Below are positions 31,832 through 43,778 of a DNA stretch of 64,000 nucleotides, piece after piece. A program made the translations under genes and the position numbers. How positions within the stretch are numbered: position 1 is the stretch's first letter; every line of letters starts with the position of its first letter. The notes beneath the pieces are model-generated. The model saw only the letters and a program-made list of their open reading frames with translations. It did no database searches and was not told where the DNA came from. The DNA lies in NCBI GenBank assembly GCA_009602735.1, contig WELA01010210.1, positions 23,452 to 87,451 on the forward strand. The letters run 5' to 3'. Origin of the DNA: Mesotaenium endlicherianum (Eukaryota > Streptophyta > Zygnematophyceae > Zygnematales > Mesotaeniaceae).

Positions 31832-34036
31832 ATGGAACTACTTCGTGGAATGCAACAGCTCCATAGGCATGTCAGGCAGCCCCAAAAGCTGATGAAATCG
31901 GAGAATGCTGAGAGGGGCTCCTCCTTGGAAGGTCCCCGTACAAAACCTCGAAGGGAGGAACCTGAGTCTCTCGACAGGACACATGAGAAGAAAAGCTCCA
32001 CAGGCACGAGCATCTACGATCTGCCAGACGAGGTTCTGCAACTTATCCTGCAAAAGGCCTTGTCCATTCCGAAGAAAGATGATAGCGGCATGCTTGAAGG
32101 TCTTTACAGGGGAGTGTCCAACAGATGGAGGAAGGCTGTCAATGGCTGCGCAAAGGCCGTGTTCCTGAGGGCGCCTGAGGGTGATGTAGAAGGAGTTCTC
32201 AGTGCGCTGCAGTCATTCACCCGCGTGAATCGTGTCCGACTGGTGGAGAACGAAGACTGGGGTGGCTCTAGTATTGGACAACTTCTGCAGGGCATGAGCA
32301 CAGGGCTTCCCTCATTAAAATGCTTGAGATTTAGCATCAGGTGTTCTGGGTGGGAGGCGCTATCAGGTCTCGTCTACTTTCTATCTCACAGGACTACCCT
32401 TGAGGAACTGCGTCTTTTGTTCTATAGCCTCGACAGGGAGGGACAACCTGCTGTGGGCCAGGTTTTGAAGGACCGTGCCCGTGCCCTGCTGGAGGACGTA
32501 GATTTCAGCAATCTGGCCCATTTGAGAACATTCTGCTTGAGTTACAATGATTCAATGTTTTGCGAGGGCCAAGGTTGTTTGCCCCTGAGTAAGTCCATCT
32601 TGGGGCTGCCACGCTTGATAACTTTGTACTTGGAGCTCCCAGGCATGGCCCTGGTGCACCAGCTGCCGCCCTGGCTGGAAGGTTTAGGGGCCCGTGTTTG
32701 CCTACGCCTGTTAGACAAAGCGGCAGACAAAGGGCTTCCCTGTGAAGTCCAGTACTCGGAATCCATGCGCTCGCTTCAGCGGCTCCGGATTGGCACATTC
32801 CACAAGGCCCTGGACCGGAGTGCGTCTGACACCGTTGCCAGGCTGCTGTCTCTCACTTCATTAGACGTCGTAGTTCAGAGTGTGGGCGAGGACACCTCAG
32901 AGCATGGCATTTTCAGCCCCAGCTTGAAGAGGTTATTAGTGTACTGTGGGAATGTGCTAGCCATGAAAAAGCCTATGCCGCTTCTGGAAGACTTGACTCT
33001 CAACATACCGTCGCAGACAGATTTCCAGAGGGACTTGTTTGCATTCACCCCCCAACTCCGGTCTTTAAAGCTGGAGCTCCACCATGCAAAGTATTGGCCT
33101 GACTTTGGCCGCCTGCCTTGGCAGCTGACGTCCTTGACGGTGCTCACCAGGTGCGCTGTGGACACCGGCCCCACAGTGCACCTCGACGTGGGCCGCCTGC
33201 AGGCCCTGCAAACGCTCCGCCTGTCGTGCGCGCTGCTGAAGCGCGTGGCCGGCGCGGCCAGGCTCCCCGCCAGCACCGCTGTCACCGTGCACTGCGGGTG
33301 TTTCGTCAGGACCACCCGGATTTTTGTGTATCAGTCTGAGTGCCGGCAGTTTGAGAGCTATGCGCAGTATGCAGGGGCAGGACGGCGTTGCCGGTTCCTG
33401 CATCTTGGCCCCGCGAGGCTTTTGTTCTCGGATTCCAGGTCCCAGTTGGAGGTTGACAACGTCCTTGTGGAACAAGGAGGCAGCCAGATTACTGAAGCCA
33501 GGAGTGCCCTGCCTCACGGCGAGGAGAGGCGAGAGCGGCAGCTGCCACTTGGTGATGACCTGGTGGGCCCCGTGGACAGCACCGTCGCTCACGCTGGTAG
33601 CGCAGTGCCTAACGACGAAGAAGGACAAGAAGTGGTGAGAGTCCTGACATTATACGTTGTAAAATCCCTAGCATTTGTACACGCCTATAAATGATGTATC
33701 TGTCACTCTGATGTCAGCTGCTTTCACTTTCCATGGTCTCTAAAACTCCTTCTGGTGGTGTGGATGCATGATACATTTGACTTGCACTACTTGAACTGGA
33801 GAGGCATTGTCTGACCTAAATAAGGCTCGTGTATCTATGACCTCCCTGCACCTACTTTTTGTGTGGTGCAGGAGAGCAAGCCACAGCACTCTTTAACTTC
33901 TCAGCATACCATGATCAATGGTGAGTTTTTAGGCTGCCCCCGCTGTATTGTTATTGCAGGTTATGGCTGGGTCTTCTGCTATGGCTTTGGGTCCAGGTCT
34001 TTTGGATTTGGTGCTCGTCAAGTTTGCTCTTTCTAG
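31832..34036 (+). CDS. F-box/leucine-rich repeat protein, right copy
   Basis: The main exon runs from ATG 31832 (alternatives 31850, 31892) to 33634. The ATG at 31892 best matches where homology to the left copy begins. F-box: IYDLPDEVLQLILQKAL, then VSNRWRKAVNGCAKAV. About 450 residues of irregular leucine-rich repeats follow (LPSLKCLRFSIRC, LSHRTTLEELRLLF, LGLPRLITLYLEL, PSLKRLLVY, LRSLKLELHH, LQALQTLRLSC). A donor GTGAGA at 33635 after ...GQEV joins an acceptor at 33871, then a short exon 33872-33920 and a final segment ending TAG 34034. By family, it is a substrate receptor of an SCF E3 ligase in cytosol or nucleus. The substrate is unknown. Confidence 0.75.
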
Positions 34037-36299
34037 AAGAGGAGACCTTTTGGCAGGGCCCAAAAGAAGAATGTCTGATAAGCATGAGGGAGAAGGGTTG
34101 GGAAGCAGTGGTTGAGCATGCTCGTGAACATCTTGGTACAACTGCTTGCATCCTTCTCGTTGAGGTGTCTATCTCATTAATTGTTCATTTACATCTCAGT
34201 GAGGTGATACATGTGTGGCAGGGGCAGTCCCGTTGCCTAGATGCTGAATGCACACAAAGGGGTCGTTGGCGACGTCACTTTTTGTGGAGGCAGCACAAGT
34301 GTGAGGTGGCATCGTTCAGGTGGACATTGAGAGGATGTGGAACATGTCTCAAGCTCTAGTAATCTGCTGTGAGGCGTTCATCTTAGAGTATGGGGGCGAG
34401 ATGGGTGACTGCTTAATATTCTAGTTCTTGCCGGAATATGGAGCTGTCTCTGCATGAGTATATATCTCACCTTAAAATTTGCTGGTGCGGGTGGCTTCTA
34501 TGCTCGTGTGCGAGCATTTGAATGTGTAAGAGTACGTCTTTGAAGTTATGTGTGTTCTAATGAGGGAGATTGGGATTAAATATTTGCGGCTAAGGTTCTG
34601 GTGCATGACATTTTCCACAGTGTGTTGACATTCTTAACATGTATCGTATTGTTGGGAGATTGAAGACATGTTCTACATGAGTGCGTGGGAGATAGAAGTT
34701 GGTCATTGGTATGCAACACTGCAATTTTTGGGCATATATATTTTCTATTCTATCTTACCAGGTTGGTGCTTTTACCATGAAATAACTTTACTGCCTCATC
34801 TGTACAACACAAAGAGTGGTGGACAACTACATCATTATACTCTCTGTTGGATGATTCGTTGGGGTCTCCTTAGGGTCCAGTTGCAAAATTTTGTGAATGT
34901 AAAAGAAGCAGTTCAATTCTTGAATATCAACGATATTGTGAATTTGGTGCGCAATATGAGACAAGCATAAAAGTTGATCTTCTTAGGTGACTCTTACCAT
35001 TTGTATACATAGGCATCAAATCATGTGTGCATATGCACCTATTAAACAAGATAGCACACCCCGTCATACTTAGCGAGACAATGACAAACTGCAAATAAAC
35101 TCTGAACATGCAAGGCGTGTGGTTGTAGGAAGGATGGGTGAACGAGAAATTGGACCCTCCATCTAATACATAGACGAGTTAAGAAGTTGCCAATCTAATC
35201 CGTCAAGGCTCAAGAGATGCAAGATTGATACATAAATGTCATCCGCACGGCATTGAAGCTGTATCTGGTAACAAACATATATGATATTATTATGATTGCA
35301 TGTGAAACATTATCACGTAAGGTGGATCATCAAAGTACGTTCCACACATGATGTATACTCCATGACATGCATTGGTGATGCTGAGCACATAGTATCTCAA
35401 AACTGCACTATGTGGGAAAATGCAGAATCTGAAGCTATCTTTACTGAATAGGTTGGCTTGTTCTTAAAATTACCACACTTGGGTCCAAATTGCCAAATAC
35501 GTCCGTAATGTTACTAAGATTGCCAACTTCTAATAACCTTGATGAAGAAAGATACATACACGGGCATTACCTTGTCCCAATCTTAGTCAATACTTCACTA
35601 TCAGATGAGTGTGGCCCAGCCAACTTTTAACCTTGAAGTCCCAACTTTCCAGTGACTGTCACCCTCTTATACATATCTCGGCGTAAAAAACCACCTGCAA
35701 ACATACTACATGTGTAAAACAGAATTTGGTTACCATATATGTGTTCAATGCATAAGGATTGGAACCTTAACATGCAGAAGCAGACTCAAGGAAAGCCACG
35801 CGTGCACACATACTATAAGGATAGAAGAAGAAGAAGAAGAGAGACAAATATATATCTTTTGTGATTCAGGCGTGTACTATCCGCTTGCACAAATTATACT
35901 AACCCATCAGGGACTGCTTTCTTCATCACATTATGCAACCAAGCTGTACAAGACTGACAATACGCATATAATCTTTTTTACCCGATTGTCACATCGGTTC
36001 ATTTGTGTCCTTCCCACCACGACCTCCATCACCTCCACTCATGAAGTCACCAATTTCTGCCTGCTATTTCATGCACGAAGTTATAGCTGTCAACAACCTT
36101 GCATGGAGAAGAAGGAAGAGAACTCTACCATCCGACAAGACACTGTACACTGGACCATGAGCAAGTCCTGCACTCGAGGGGAAACGTCAACATTAGAATT
36201 TGAGAGAAAGAATTGCTGCACCAATGACCAACTGACATGTACAAGTGCTTGCAAGGAATAAAAACACGCACATGAACGCGGGCACTGGCACAAACGTAC
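34037..36299. other. 2.3 kb without a supported gene
   Basis: AT-rich, with only short open frames in both strands, and no recognised repeat. A (GAA)n-type stretch at about 35823-35841 is low complexity. The minus strand near 36090-36260 could contain a further exon of the coiled-coil gene, but no junction is convincing. Confidence 0.4.
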
Positions 36300-37952
36300 C
36301 TTAAGCTTGCCAATGTTATGGTCCTGCTGCATGGATGCCACTTGGGCACGTAAAGAGTTCACTTTAGCGTAGGCCTTCTGCATTTTCTCTCTGTATACCC
36401 CCCTCCCCCCTCCCCACCCATGACAAAACAAGAGTAAAAATGAAGAACTGGTAAAAACAGAATAGGACAATCACATTAAAGCTCATTGTTCAGACGTGAT
36501 GACCTCCATTTGAGGCCACCCTTGCACGCATCTTCACATGCACAATTCCCCCCCTCCCCACCCCCTCCCTTCCCCAAGAAGAGAGTGAGCAGAAGCGGGA
36601 TCAAGGGGCAGAGGGAGCGGGGAGGGGGTTGGAGAGGGAAGGAAGGGGAGAGAGGGAGGGACATTTTACCTGTGCATGGCTTCTTTCTGGCGTATGGCTT
36701 CCAATTCTTGCTCAATTGCCATCTTTTCTGATATTAATTTTTACTCCTTTGTCTTGTGTATTACTAGTTTGCCTTCCTCCTTCTTCAGCTGCAACTGTAG
36801 CAGCTCCGTACGACTGGGGGGGACATCTGGTGCAGACCGTGTCGATGAATCCAGGGTGGTGATTGACATTTCCTTGCCAGCGCCACATTCCAGGTTCTGG
36901 TGTGAGGCATCGACCAAGGTGTTATTGACAAGTGGCAACGTGAGAGCCATGGCAGCAGCTCCAACAATCTCGGGTGCAGCATCTACGCCAGGGAAGCGTG
37001 GACTGGTCCTGGTGCCGGCACCATTGCCGGGGATGTCCTGTGCTGATTCGGATGTGCTGGAGATTGAGCTCGTTGCCGCAACCAAATATACCAATTAGTA
37101 AGTTACAATAGAGCTAGCCAGAAAAGTCCCAGCTCCTTTTCCACTTGACCTAACATGAATGCTTGAATCCAGGGCTGCAGATGGAAGACCATACCTGCGT
37201 AAATCGAGCCTGAGCAAGCGCCGGCATCCTGGCCTGTACTCGCATTCTGCATACAAGACATCCCCACTTCTTCAGACCCATCGTCATGCCAGGTGGCGAT
37301 TCGTAAAAGGCATCTCCAATTTGCCAGATGGCTGACATCCTTCAATCATCCTTCAGTTTTCTTTGCCCAGAAAGTTACTATCTACCTTCCTGCGTCTTAA
37401 AGTGCTGTGGGTTAGCTGCGAATTTTGTCAACATGTGATAGAGAATCGAAGCCCTGCAACGCAATGGAGCTAATTCAGGATATGCAAAAGAACCAAGAAT
37501 GTCATAATAGGCCACTTTAGCACATGGAGGGCAACGCTATAGCCCCTCAATCGGAGGAGCAGGCGGCCAAATTGCTAGGCCAAAGTCACGTATTTCTAGA
37601 CAAGTTCAGCACACTGATATGGTACCCACATGTAAAGTGATCCTGCAAAATGTAGCCATGAGGCAACTACATGAGTAATTATTTTTATCAAGGTGAAGAT
37701 TACCTGCTGGAAGTCGCAGTCTCTGTCCTGAAGTCTATCCGTGGTCCCGGCACAACCTGGCTTTACCGATGATTCTGACCTCGCCATACTCTTGTTTGCT
37801 TCCGCTGACATACTATTGTTTGCTTCCACTGACAGGTGGCTTCCAAGGGTCGTTGGACGAGCTTCGTCCCTACACGCGCTATTTGCTGCTCGGTCAGACA
37901 GCCATGGCACGCTCATCTTTTCAGCCGACCAGCTGTACCAGCATTTCTCCAA
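36300..37952 (-). pseudogene. Coiled-coil gene of unknown function (right arm), multi-exon, with an in-frame stop
   Basis: Exons inferred on the minus strand: up to about 37952 down to a GTAATC donor near 37703 (repeat-like SVEANNSMSAEANKS); about 37460-37393 (ILYHMLTKFAANPQHFKTQE); about 37340-37195 (AIWQIGDAFYESPPG ... FTQ); 37056-36670 (STRSAPDVPPSRTELLQLQL, then EKMAIEQELEAIRQKEAMHR, before GTAAAA); 36390-36300 (EKMQKAYAKVNSLRAQVASM, before GTACGT). The last two are typical coiled coils. A TAA at 36743-36741 interrupts the fourth exon in frame between two heptad-rich parts. No known family. It resembles the left-arm gene at 26.5 kb in the S-T-x-R-S-A-P-D-V motif. Confidence 0.4.
36547..36660. 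repeat. Pyrimidine tract followed by purine tract (possible hairpin or G4)
   Basis: A C/T run at 36547-36576 is followed after a short spacer by G/A-rich sequence to 36660, partly complementary to it. It lies in an inferred intron of the coiled-coil gene. Confidence 0.6.
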
Positions 37953-39598
37953 AGAAGAAAGACTTCAATCAATGAAAGTGAAAATCCCAGACATCCACTC
38001 ACATGAGACACTGCTCCTTTGAAGGGGTTTAAAATGCAGACCGAGCTGAGAATAAGAACGGCATATATGTGATCAGGATAGATCAACAGTAGACCAATTA
38101 TTAGTCAACCAATAGTCGACCAATAGTGTATTATCTTTATCCCCATGAATTAAATGTATGCAACGGTCATCCATAGCGACAATTAATTGAATTTTGCATA
38201 GTATTTAATATTAGTCAGACGGTGGGCAGAAATGAGTATATGCGATCTGGAGGCCGATGAAGTATGTAGCAAGTAAGCTACTGATCGACAAAGCAAAAAA
38301 AGGAGTGTTTTCAATCAGCTTTGATGAACCCAATAGAAAGTGTGATTACCTGCCCGAGAAGTACCACCAGGTCTTCACGACATCAGACTGCCACCTGGCT
38401 ATACTCTTTACGTGACAACTGAATCATGAAAAGGTACCGTATTCAATATAAACTTAAGCGCATATTGAAGAAGCGAAGGTGATCAAGAGAGAATAAGGGT
38501 GTTGGGGTCGGTTTCGGCTCTGCAACAACGAGCCGACTCAGACTTTTTAAGAAAGGCTACTTATAAACTGTGAACTTCGTCTGCATTTCTTTCATCTGGA
38601 ATCCGAATGACCCCAATTATAGACTCTATGCGGCCAGCCCTCGACCTCCCTGCGTATTCTCATGCGTGCCAATGTCGCCCGTTTTGTCCTCAGAGCGCCC
38701 CTGACCATTGAGGACGACTGTGGACGACGGTGGATTAATGTGGGCGATGATGGGCGATCTTATTTTAGTGTAACGGACTGATCGCAGCCAAATTGAGCCA
38801 AACAAGGCGAAAGTCACACAATCGTGGACTACGATTGACTTACGGATGAGTAACTTCATATGTTGGGCATCTGCTTAGTTGGCATATCGCTGATTTTGCC
38901 ACATAGACAAATGTATGAAAAATGCGTGAAAATACAGGAAAATGCATGAAAATTTTGAAGCTGATTAGTGACCGCGTGAACGGAAACAGGAGGATTTCCG
39001 CTGTATCTGGTTGCACCTAGACCAGGGGGAGATAGATGCCGCTACGTTATTCAGCAATATTTAGGGTCAAGATGAAAATGAATGGAAGCATATTGGCGTA
39101 GCATTTTGGATTGCCTGCGATGCGTACCGTGGTAAACACAAACGGTAAGCAGCACTAACACATGTAGTCTTAATTCCCAGGCGCTCAGTGCGCCTGCCTG
39201 CGTGCAACCGCCTGGCCCCCCTCACCCAGGTCCTCTTGCTCCATTGTGTGCTGACAAGATTGGTTTTGCCCTGGAGCATAGCGAATGAATATACACAATA
39301 AGCAATGAATTTGGCAGGCTCACAAATATGTTGCAGAGTCAACGTGTGATTCTTGTAGTCATAATTCTTTTTCCTACTAACTACAACTCTAGATGTAGTG
39401 ACAAGATTATGGGAAGTCCTAATACAACAATGTGGCCACCTTCTAATAACAGCTTGTCAAAAAGAAGGTACCTATGTATGACTTTCCAACCTGTACCACA
39501 GTGCACCTTGAAATTTGTACATCTAAACTAGCAAAACCGTACCTCTTTACAACCTATCATGCCCACGGGGCAAAAAGTATCATACGTATGTGGTTACG
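37953..39598. other. Intergenic, no supported gene
   Basis: Short imperfect repeats only: AGTCAACCAATAGTCGACCAATAG near 38100 and a run of about 15-base units built on AATGxxTGAAAA at 38908-38960. The region to the right probably includes the LFR 3' untranslated region and terminator. Confidence 0.5.
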
Positions 39599-42500
39599 TC
39601 ATGCGCCCCAGATGCTTTTTGTAGCATAATTTCTAGAGGTCATATCTGCGCTCAATTCAAACAGCACTCTTGCCGCACCATCTGACACCTTATTCTCTGA
39701 GAAAGCTAACTCAGCCAAAATGCCTTCAGATGCCTGTAGAAGAGGCTGCGTGCGCTGCTCCTGTGCTATCGACTCCAACGCTGTAATTGCTCTTCGGCAA
39801 ACCTCTAAGAGGGGGTGCGGTCGCCGAACAATGGCCAAGAGGCGAGAGACAGCCCTGCAGAACATACGAACCCCGGCGTATTAGTTCAGACTCCGTACCT
39901 ATTGGACCTGTAACACTTATCCAAAGTCCAGGACGGCAGATCACATCATGCATTTTACGTTATGATGGCGTGAGATAGTGATGAAGCAGCAGAGGGGCAG
40001 AAAGCAGAAGAGACGCCATAAAGCAACAAAATACACACGTTGCCTAATGACAAAATCATTCTTGCAACAACACGCTTGATTTGCAATCCAGCTCATTCCA
40101 GAGCGTGATATATTTGATATTGACTGCTAGTACAGCCAGCGAACAAGATGAATAGAACTCACCAGCGATGAGCAGCAAGATGCAGCTTCGTGGAGGATGC
40201 CAAGTCAGCGTAGCTACCCACGGCCGCCACAGATGCAGCTTGCACCTCCAAGTCCGGCGATGCCAGAAGGTCCACAAGCCTGTCCAGCACCTGGGAGGGC
40301 GAGGCGATGAGGAAGGGGGGGGGGGTCAGCTCCCGACCATGACAGGCCCTCGCAGATCGTAGACAAAGAAACATCAGACAATAGAGAATGGCGTGGCCAA
40401 AGTCTCAAAGGCAAGGTGTCACCCAGCGTTTGCTGGAAGCCCCTGTCCACAGCAGAAGTGTTGCACACTTCTGGTTCTATGCATCTCACTTTTATTCAGC
40501 CAATTGGCCGGCACATCCTCCAACAAAAGCCCGGAACCTTCAGGGCAGGGTCACCAACCTAGACTTCACGATTCAAGATTTGCAAACCGAGGTAAGAGAA
40601 TAGCTTTTTGCAAGCCTGCCGAGCACAATACATTACAGTGTGATTGTGACAGTCACCGAAAGAGCCATGATCGCACGTCAAGAGCAGTTCCTGATCCTCC
40701 CCAGCAGCAACGACATCACTTTGAGACACGTCGTCGCCGGTAGGCAACAGATCACATGTAATCTCAGATGACCAGAAGTCACTGTCAAAAGAGCCCACAT
40801 TAATATCTTACCTACTTGTAAATCTTCTTCGTTTCCTCGACATCTCTGTCAATCCAGCTTTATGAAGCAGCTGCTCTACTTGTTACCCAAAATTTGTATC
40901 TCAGAATGTGAATGTAGGAGACGACCTTCTGTCGAGATATAGGGGTGCACAAGAATTCACACCGGAGCTTCAGCAGAGGAGTCCAGAAGTTATGAGGAAG
41001 ACACACCTCTGTGCCAAAGGGGACGAGAGCGACTTCGTTGTCGGGATTGATCATGCAGCGGCCCAGCGCCTCGCAGGCAGGGGCATGCCACGCTCTGACC
41101 GGCGACGACAGCATCTCTTCCCACGCCGCCAGCACCCTGTCCAACCTGCGTGGTGCATCATGGCAAGAGCTGTCAGGCCGGCTGCATGTGGCCAGGATGC
41201 GATTGAGAGATGTGCAAGTCGTAAGTGAAGATTTGTCCAGAAAGTGACTCTCATTTTGCTGTTTCAATATCAAGTGTCGCGTTGTGAAGTTGGATCAGCC
41301 TCCTCGTGGCCTGTACTTTCCAAGAAGAATCTGAACAAGCACGGCAGTGGGTCCTGTTTGGCATGCGCCAACAGATGAGGGCGGAGCCCTCGTGCAGTCT
41401 GTGAATGCCCCAACTCTATGGATGCGCCCAAACAGTCGACAACCACCAGATACTTCACGCAAGCGTCCAGCCTGAAGGAAAATTGTATATGCTGGTCGTT
41501 GTTTTACAAGGACAAGATGACGATGCCAATAATGGTAAAAAAGTTTCAAAGCACGCTTGTACTGAGCACGTGTGCGAGCAGCACTCACAAGACAGGCTGG
41601 GGGATGTCACCAGGGTCTCCTGCCCTTGCAGTTGCAAACGTCCGCAAGTCCACATGCGATGACAGGTTGACCAGGGTCTCCACTGCGTTCGTCACCAGCT
41701 CGTCATCCTCTGCTCAACAAAAAGCAAGAGCTATTATGTTGGTGGCCGCTGACTTGCATCAACTCCACAAGCATAATCTGCAGCATGCCAGCAAAAGTGA
41801 CAAGGAACTACAGTGTACCAGTAAGATAGGAGGGGCGAGTAATGACAACCACGCACCTGCCTGGTGGTCCTCCATCCAGACAAACAGGGACTCCACGAGG
41901 CGCTTGTGAGCGGCCATGGGTGCCTCGTTCTCGGGGACAAAGGAGAGGTTGCGCACCACGTTGGACGCAGCCACTGCGCACTGCTGCATCTCCATCCTCC
42001 CAAGCTCGTCCAGGTTGAACAGGCCCTCCTCTTCCCACCACCAATCCTGATCGGGCTCCTCCCGCTCTTCTTGCCTCTCTGCCCTGCGTGCCTCCCCCTT
42101 ACCCTTCTTCAAGCCTGCACTCTTCAAGCCCCCCCTCGTTGCAACACCTGCTGCTGGACCCGGCCCTTGGCTCTGTCGGTGGCTGCTCCCACCTGCCGCC
42201 CTGGCAGCTCGAGCCATCTGTCGAGCTTGTAGCAAAGGTGTGCCTCTGGGCCTTTTGTCCGCTTCTGCCCTGGCATCGCTCGGGTGGTCCATAGCAGCAT
42301 CAAAAGGGTACCTGCCATGACACCCCCCATACGAGCCGTAATGTGACTGCAGTACTACTTGTACGCAGTAGCCTCCCGGAAAAGAGAGGGACAGCTCCCC
42401 AATCTTGCTCCCATGAAGCCTGGTAGTCATCTCTACGGCACGGGGATAGATATCCCCTGAGCTTCTCGCAGAAACTGCAAGGATTCTTAAATACTAAGAG

Positions 42501-43778
42501 ACTTAGAGAAGTTTCAGCACTTAACTCGTGCCAAAGCACAACTCCTACCTAGCGAGCGAGAGCAGAAAGTGAGGTGCTCAAGGGGTACCGCAGCTTAGAG
42601 AGGGGGTCGTCTTTGTCCAACTGGCCGTCTGCGGTGCCAAAGCCAGTGTAGGCTCTGCCGGCTCCCAAGGAGCGCATCCTTTTCAGCTTCTTCGACGTGC
42701 GCTCCTCCGCATAGTCCCGCCAATCATCAACCTGGAAGCGTCCATGACAAGCTCTGCGTAAAGGTGAGCCCGCTACCTGCAGACTGATAAAGCACTCGGT
42801 TCGCATGGCGATGGCTTTGCGTGGTAACAGAGCCAGGCAGCCTCGGAATAGGCCAAAGGCATAAGCAGCAGGAAAGATCTGAAGCAAAAGATGAGAACTT
42901 TCTCTCTCTAGGGGGCTGATATAAGTTGAGCATTAGAGCATAAGAATCTATTCAGCTTCAAAATAACCAAAAGAAGAAACATATTAGATGTTCTTAGAAG
43001 TCAGAAAGTACCACAGTGAGAAGAGCATCCAACAGGCTGGGCACTTTGGCCAGAGGGCCTGCATCTCGTCTCGGATCATCCTTCTCAGCGAAGGTTAAGA
43101 CCGTCAAGGCATTTAGTGCCCAGGCCACCTCCCCTCTCATCCCACTCTCCAGTGCAAGGACAATTCTTCGGGAGTTCTGTTCTGCATGATGCAGGTGAAA
43201 GAATCACCAGAATTATGTCAACTGACCAAATCTTGTTGTACAGGTCCAGGCGAAAATTTCCGACAAGCCTTAAGCTCAGACTTAGCTGAGCAGAAGTTTT
43301 TGAAGAGAGGCGACAGCAATGCAAGTCACAATACACTCCAGACATGGCCAGGAGTAGAGTGGTCAAGATAGTATATACCATTAATCCCCGAAAGTAACAA
43401 TGGCCTATCCACATGCTAGATACAAGATGCGAAAGGGAGGCTGTCGGTGCACAACTGAAAGACTTATAACCTCAGACTTCCAGGAAGAGTACAAACACTG
43501 AACATTTTAATTTCTCACGGTCGCTATGAGCCTGAGCAAATCCTTTGCACTCAGAGAAGCTCCCTGTTGGTAGCCGAAACTATAATCGTAAGAGTTTCAA
43601 TAGCATTGGCGGGGTGCTTGCTTTTACCTGCAAAATTTGCCTGCACTTGCACGCATGGGCCCAAACTCGGCATCATAGGCAAGTTTGGAGCACAAAGAAC
43701 TCCCGGGCTTGCATCATGCACAGGAGTCGCAGCTACACTGTATCGAGAGTTTCGCTTTCCAGTTAGTCTTTCTGCCAT
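39599..43778 (-). CDS. LFR: LFR-like armadillo-repeat subunit of the SWI/SNF chromatin remodeller
   Basis: Exons (minus): 43778-43628, 43181-43012, 42731-42589, 42464-41857, 41709-41589, 41145-41007, 40290-40163, 39854-39599. All junctions are GT-AG, phases agree, and the total of 1716 nt encodes 571 aa. Conserved blocks from memory of plant LFR: IVLALESGM..EVAWALNALTVL, PSLLDALLTV-VDDWRDYA, EEEGLFNLDELGRMEMQQCA with NVVRNLSFVPENE, DDELVTNAVETLVNL, SSPVRAWHAPACEALGR with INPDNE, LVDLLASPDLEVQAASVAAVG, and LLAIVRRPHPLLEVCRRA. LFR is a nuclear armadillo protein related to the C-terminal part of animal BAF250/ARID1 and helps BAF-type remodellers. The ATG at 43776 may instead be internal, since an AG acceptor overlaps it. 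A basic, low-complexity insert (KSAGLKKGKGEARRAERQ) makes it longer than land-plant forms. Upstream exons are possible. Confidence 0.88.

Noticed and set aside
34668-34970. 100-codon frame with hydrophobic start
   Set aside because: No family signal and no splice context; AT-rich chance frame.
36486-36862. Plus-strand frames over the G-rich tract
   Set aside because: Gly/Arg/Glu-rich artefact of simple sequence, antisense to coiled-coil exons.
41295-41471. Possible extra LFR exon with a good acceptor at 41472
   Set aside because: Exons 41709-41589 and 41145-41007 join in frame (phase 2) without it, and the encoded peptide has no counterpart in LFR as I know it.
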